Assembly: GCA_027532555.1 (NCBI GenBank) | Contig: JAPZTJ010000002.1 | Coordinates: forward strand, 62,001 to 126,000 | DNA from: Aquidulcibacter sp. | GTDB taxonomy: Bacteria; Pseudomonadota; Alphaproteobacteria; Caulobacterales; Aquidulcibacteraceae | Length of the DNA stretch: 64,000 nt | Direction of reading: 5' to 3' | Shown: positions 61,766 to 64,000 of the stretch, piece after piece | Layout of the letters: every line of letters begins with the position of its first letter | Position numbering within the stretch: the first letter of the stretch is position 1 | Translations under genes and position numbers: made by a program | The notes under the pieces: generated by a model | What the model saw: the letters and a program-made list of their open reading frames with translations, nothing else | What the model was told of the DNA's origin: nothing | Database searches by the model: none

Positions 61766-62608
61766 TTAGGCCCGCAACAAACCCAAAATCCGCGCCAGAG
61801 TGGCTTTGAGTTCGCGGCGATCAACCACGATATCGACCATGCCATGTTCCAATAAATATTCGGACCGCTGGAAGCCCGGTGGCAGTTTTTGACGGATGGT
61901 TTGCTCAATCACCCGCTGTCCAGCAAAGCCGATCAAAGCGCCGGGCTCTGCGATATGAATATCGCCCAGCATGGCATAGCTGGCTGTGACTCCGCCCGTG
62001 GTAGGGTCTGTCAGCACAACAATATAAGGCAGGCCCGCGCGGCGCAGGGCGTCAATGGCCAAGGTCGTGCGCGGCATCTGCATCAAAGACAAAATGCCTT
62101 CCTGCATCCGAGCACCGCCTGCAGCAGTAAAGCAGATAAGCGCGCACTTACGTTCCAGCGCTTCTTGTGCAGCCTTAATAAAGGACTCGCCCGCAGCCAT
62201 GCCAAGCGAGCCTCCCATGAAGCTAAAGTCCTGCACCAAGGCCATTGCTGGACTGCCACCGACCTTGCCATAGCCAATCGCCATGGCATCATCGCGGCCA
62301 GTCTTTGCCCGTGCATCTTTCAGGCGATCAACATAGCGCTTGTCATCTTTAAATTTCAGTGGGTCTTCCACCACTTTGGGCGTGTCGATCGCCAGCCAGC
62401 TTTCGCCGTCAAACAAATAGCGAAAGCGAAGCTCGGGCCCGATCCGCATGTGGCGGCCGGAAGGCGTCACCCATTGGCTGTTTTCAAGATCAACCCGATA
62501 AAGCATTTCGCCACTATCGGGATCTTTGACCCAAAGATTATCAGGCGTTTCGCGCTTTTGCAGAAGCTTATTGATGCCCGGGCGGATGCGGTCGATCCAG
62601 CTGTTCAT
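61766..62608 (-). CDS. accD: Acetyl-CoA carboxylase carboxyltransferase subunit beta
   Basis: AccD pairs with AccA to transfer the carboxyl group from biotin to acetyl-CoA, the committed step of fatty acid synthesis. The 280-residue protein has [50 protein letters not shown] and [20 protein letters not shown]. The four zinc-finger cysteines present in E. coli AccD are all absent here, with Asp, Ser, Thr and Gly at those places. Start taken at the ATG at 62608, 11 bases after the trpA stop; an in-frame GTG-type extension upstream is less likely. Confidence 0.95.
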   Translation of the reverse strand: MNSWIDRIRPGINKLLQKRETPDNLWVKDPDSGEMLYRVDLENSQWVTPSGRHMRIGPELRFRYLFDGESWLAIDTPKVVEDPLKFKDDKRYVDRLKDARAKTGRDDAMAIGYGKVGGSPAMALVQDFSFMGGSLGMAAGESFIKAAQEALERKCALICFTAAGGARMQEGILSLMQMPRTTLAIDALRRAGLPYIVVLTDPTTGGVTASYAMLGDIHIAEPGALIGFAGQRVIEQTIRQKLPPGFQRSEYLLEHGMVDIVVDRRELKATLARILGLLRA

Positions 62609-62619
62609 GCGTGTGGCTC

Positions 62620-63435
62620 CTAGCGGGCTTGCGCAATGGCTTGCGACAAGGACTGACAAAACACGGCAGCTGCCTGGGCAGCATCAGCGCCAGTTTCATG
62701 CGCGCTGGCGATCACGTCAACTAGGGCAGAGCCAACCACCACGCCATCGGCGATCTTGGCCGTGCGGGCAGCCGCTTCTGGTGTCTTGATGCCAAACCCG
62801 ACCGCGACTGGAAGACCTGAGGCCTGACGCACAGCGGCGACAGCTTCTGCGATATCGGCGGTTTCAATCGCCTTATCTCCGGTGATGCCTGCGACCGAAA
62901 CATAATAGACAAAGCCGCTGACGCCCGCGACGACCGCTGGCAAGCGCTTTGCGTCCGTGGTTGGGGTGGCAAGCCGGATGAGTGCCAGATCGCTGGCTTG
63001 CATTGCCGCGCGCAATTCGGCGTCTTCCTCAGGCGGAGCATCAACTATGATGGCCCCATCAATGCCCACTTCGGCAGCATGACGCGCGAAGGCGTCATAG
63101 CCCATGGTCTCAACCGGGTTGAGATAGCCCATCACAATCAGGGGGGTCTCGGGATGGTTTTGGCGGAATTGGCCGACCAGTGCCATGGTCTTGCGCAAGG
63201 TCGTGCCATTTTTCAAAGCGCGAATACCTGCGCGTTGGATTGATGGGCCATCGGCCATTGGGTCGGTGAACGGAAAGCCTAGCTCAATCACATCGACGCC
63301 CGCTTTAGGCAAAGCGTCGAGAATGGCAGCGCACGCCTCCAAGGAAGGATCCCCTGCCATAACATAGGCAACCAAGGCGGCACGGTTTTCGGCTTTAGCG
63401 CGCGCAAAGGCGTTAGAAAGACGTCCCACTGGCAT
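62620..63435 (-). CDS. trpA: Tryptophan synthase alpha subunit
   Basis: TrpA splits indole-3-glycerol phosphate and channels indole to TrpB. The 271-residue TIM barrel shows [11 protein letters not shown] near 25-35, [23 protein letters not shown] near 50-72 with both catalytic acids (Glu and Asp), [15 protein letters not shown] near 176-190 and [11 protein letters not shown] near 218-228. It starts within the TAATG that ends trpB, a one-base overlap typical of translational coupling. Confidence 0.97.
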   Translation of the reverse strand: MPVGRLSNAFARAKAENRAALVAYVMAGDPSLEACAAILDALPKAGVDVIELGFPFTDPMADGPSIQRAGIRALKNGTTLRKTMALVGQFRQNHPETPLIVMGYLNPVETMGYDAFARHAAEVGIDGAIIVDAPPEEDAELRAAMQASDLALIRLATPTTDAKRLPAVVAGVSGFVYYVSVAGITGDKAIETADIAEAVAAVRQASGLPVAVGFGIKTPEAAARTAKIADGVVVGSALVDVIASAHETGADAAQAAAVFCQSLSQAIAQAR

Positions 63436-64000
63436 TAGATCTTCGCCCCTAGAGCATTGGCGATGGTGAAAATGTCTTTGTCGCCACGGCCGCACAAATT
63501 CATCACCACAATGCCACCCTTACCAACATCCTTGGCAATCTCACCCACGCGGGCCAAGGCATGCGACGGCTCCAGCGCCGGCAAAATTCCTTCCAGCCGC
63601 GCGCAAAGCTGGAAGGCTTCGAGGGCTTCATCATCGGTCGCCGACAAATAGGTCGCCCGTCCCGTATCTTTCAAAAACGCATGCTCTGGCCCAACACCTG
63701 GATAGTCTAGGCCCGCCGAGATCGAATGCGCGTCAATGATCTGACCATCGTCATTTTGCAAAAGATAGGTGCGATTGCCATGCAAAACGCCAGGCCGTCC
63801 GCCGGTCAAAGTTGCCGCATGCTGACCTGTTTCAATGCCGTGGCCGGCCGCTTCCACACCATAAATCTTGACGCTTTCATCTTCGAGGAAAGGATGGAAC
63901 AGGCCAATGGCGTTAGAGCCCCCACCAATGCAGGCCACCAAAGCATCGGGCAGCCGACCTTCGCGTTCCAGCATTTGCTGCTTGGTTTCCCGCCCAATCA
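63435..64000 (-). CDS. trpB: Tryptophan synthase beta subunit (3' part)
   Basis: The frame is open to the right edge, giving the C-terminal 187 or so residues. It includes [20 protein letters not shown] (the PLP-phosphate-binding glycine loop), [37 protein letters not shown] and [14 protein letters not shown], all conserved in TrpB. The enzyme makes tryptophan from indole and serine. The N-terminal half with the PLP lysine lies outside the window. Confidence 0.97.
   Translation of the reverse strand, partial: IGRETKQQMLEREGRLPDALVACIGGGSNAIGLFHPFLEDESVKIYGVEAAGHGIETGQHAATLTGGRPGVLHGNRTYLLQNDDGQIIDAHSISAGLDYPGVGPEHAFLKDTGRATYLSATDDEALEAFQLCARLEGILPALEPSHALARVGEIAKDVGKGGIVVMNLCGRGDKDIFTIANALGAKI

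Noticed and set aside
61741-61768. Inverted repeat TAATCGG...CCGATTA as an accD terminator
   Set aside because: Seven-base arms with a 13-base loop overlapping the stop codon and no T-run; too weak to call.

Overview
This window is bacterial chromosome from an alphaproteobacterium, most likely of the Caulobacterales or a related group. That is an inference from several things seen here: three TonB-dependent receptors in the first 10.4 kb, a zinc-finger-less AccD, an alanine-rich tailed ribosomal protein S16, the order trpB-trpA-accD, an adrenodoxin-type ferredoxin beside a putidaredoxin-reductase-type flavoprotein, and a HPr/EIIA-Man pair. Coding density is very high, genes overlap or nearly abut, and only two gaps exceed 300 bases. 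I see no tRNA, rRNA, CRISPR array, insertion sequence or prophage.

Layout. 1-10.4 kb: two TonB receptors (the first cut by the window edge), a periplasmic MsrA lipoprotein, a fumarylacetoacetate-hydrolase family enzyme and a third TonB receptor. 10.4-14.7 kb: tsaE-amgK-murU (tRNA modification plus MurNAc salvage), a serine hydrolase and a pyridoxal kinase. 14.8-20.7 kb: CitE-like lyase, small lipoprotein, glutathione transferase, threonine ammonia-lyase, and a Kef-type K+/H+ antiporter with its flavoprotein partner. 20.8-27.8 kb: stress and secretion housekeeping (hrcA-grpE, ffh-rpsP) and the PTS proteins HPr and EIIA-Man. 28-33.4 kb: ferredoxin and its reductase, ftsY-metZ, and a receiver/Hpt phosphorelay pair.

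33.5-43.8 kb holds the least familiar material: an unrecognised secreted protein, two paralogous exported methyltransferase-fold proteins (one with a roughly 300-residue Pro/Lys-rich tail), an Hsp20 gene with a ROSE-like RNA thermometer in its leader, and a NamZ-type exo-N-acetylmuramidase divergent from a serine hydrolase and an amino-acid permease. NamZ here and AmgK/MurU at 11-12.8 kb together outline a MurNAc recycling route.

43.1-53.2 kb: two thioredoxin-fold proteins, a thiolase, an orphan cytosine-5 DNA methyltransferase, a CPBP protease, an O-methyltransferase, and an arginine succinyltransferase (AST) cluster in which an M20 peptidase sits with astA and astD. 53.4-61.7 kb: leucine dehydrogenase, a fatty-acid hydroxylase family membrane enzyme, a Rieske protein, and a five-gene leftward run (membrane protein, FAD-linked oxidase, aldehyde dehydrogenase, thiolase, C13 peptidase) preceded by a perfect 18-bp palindrome. 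61.8-64 kb: accD, trpA and the 3' part of trpB.
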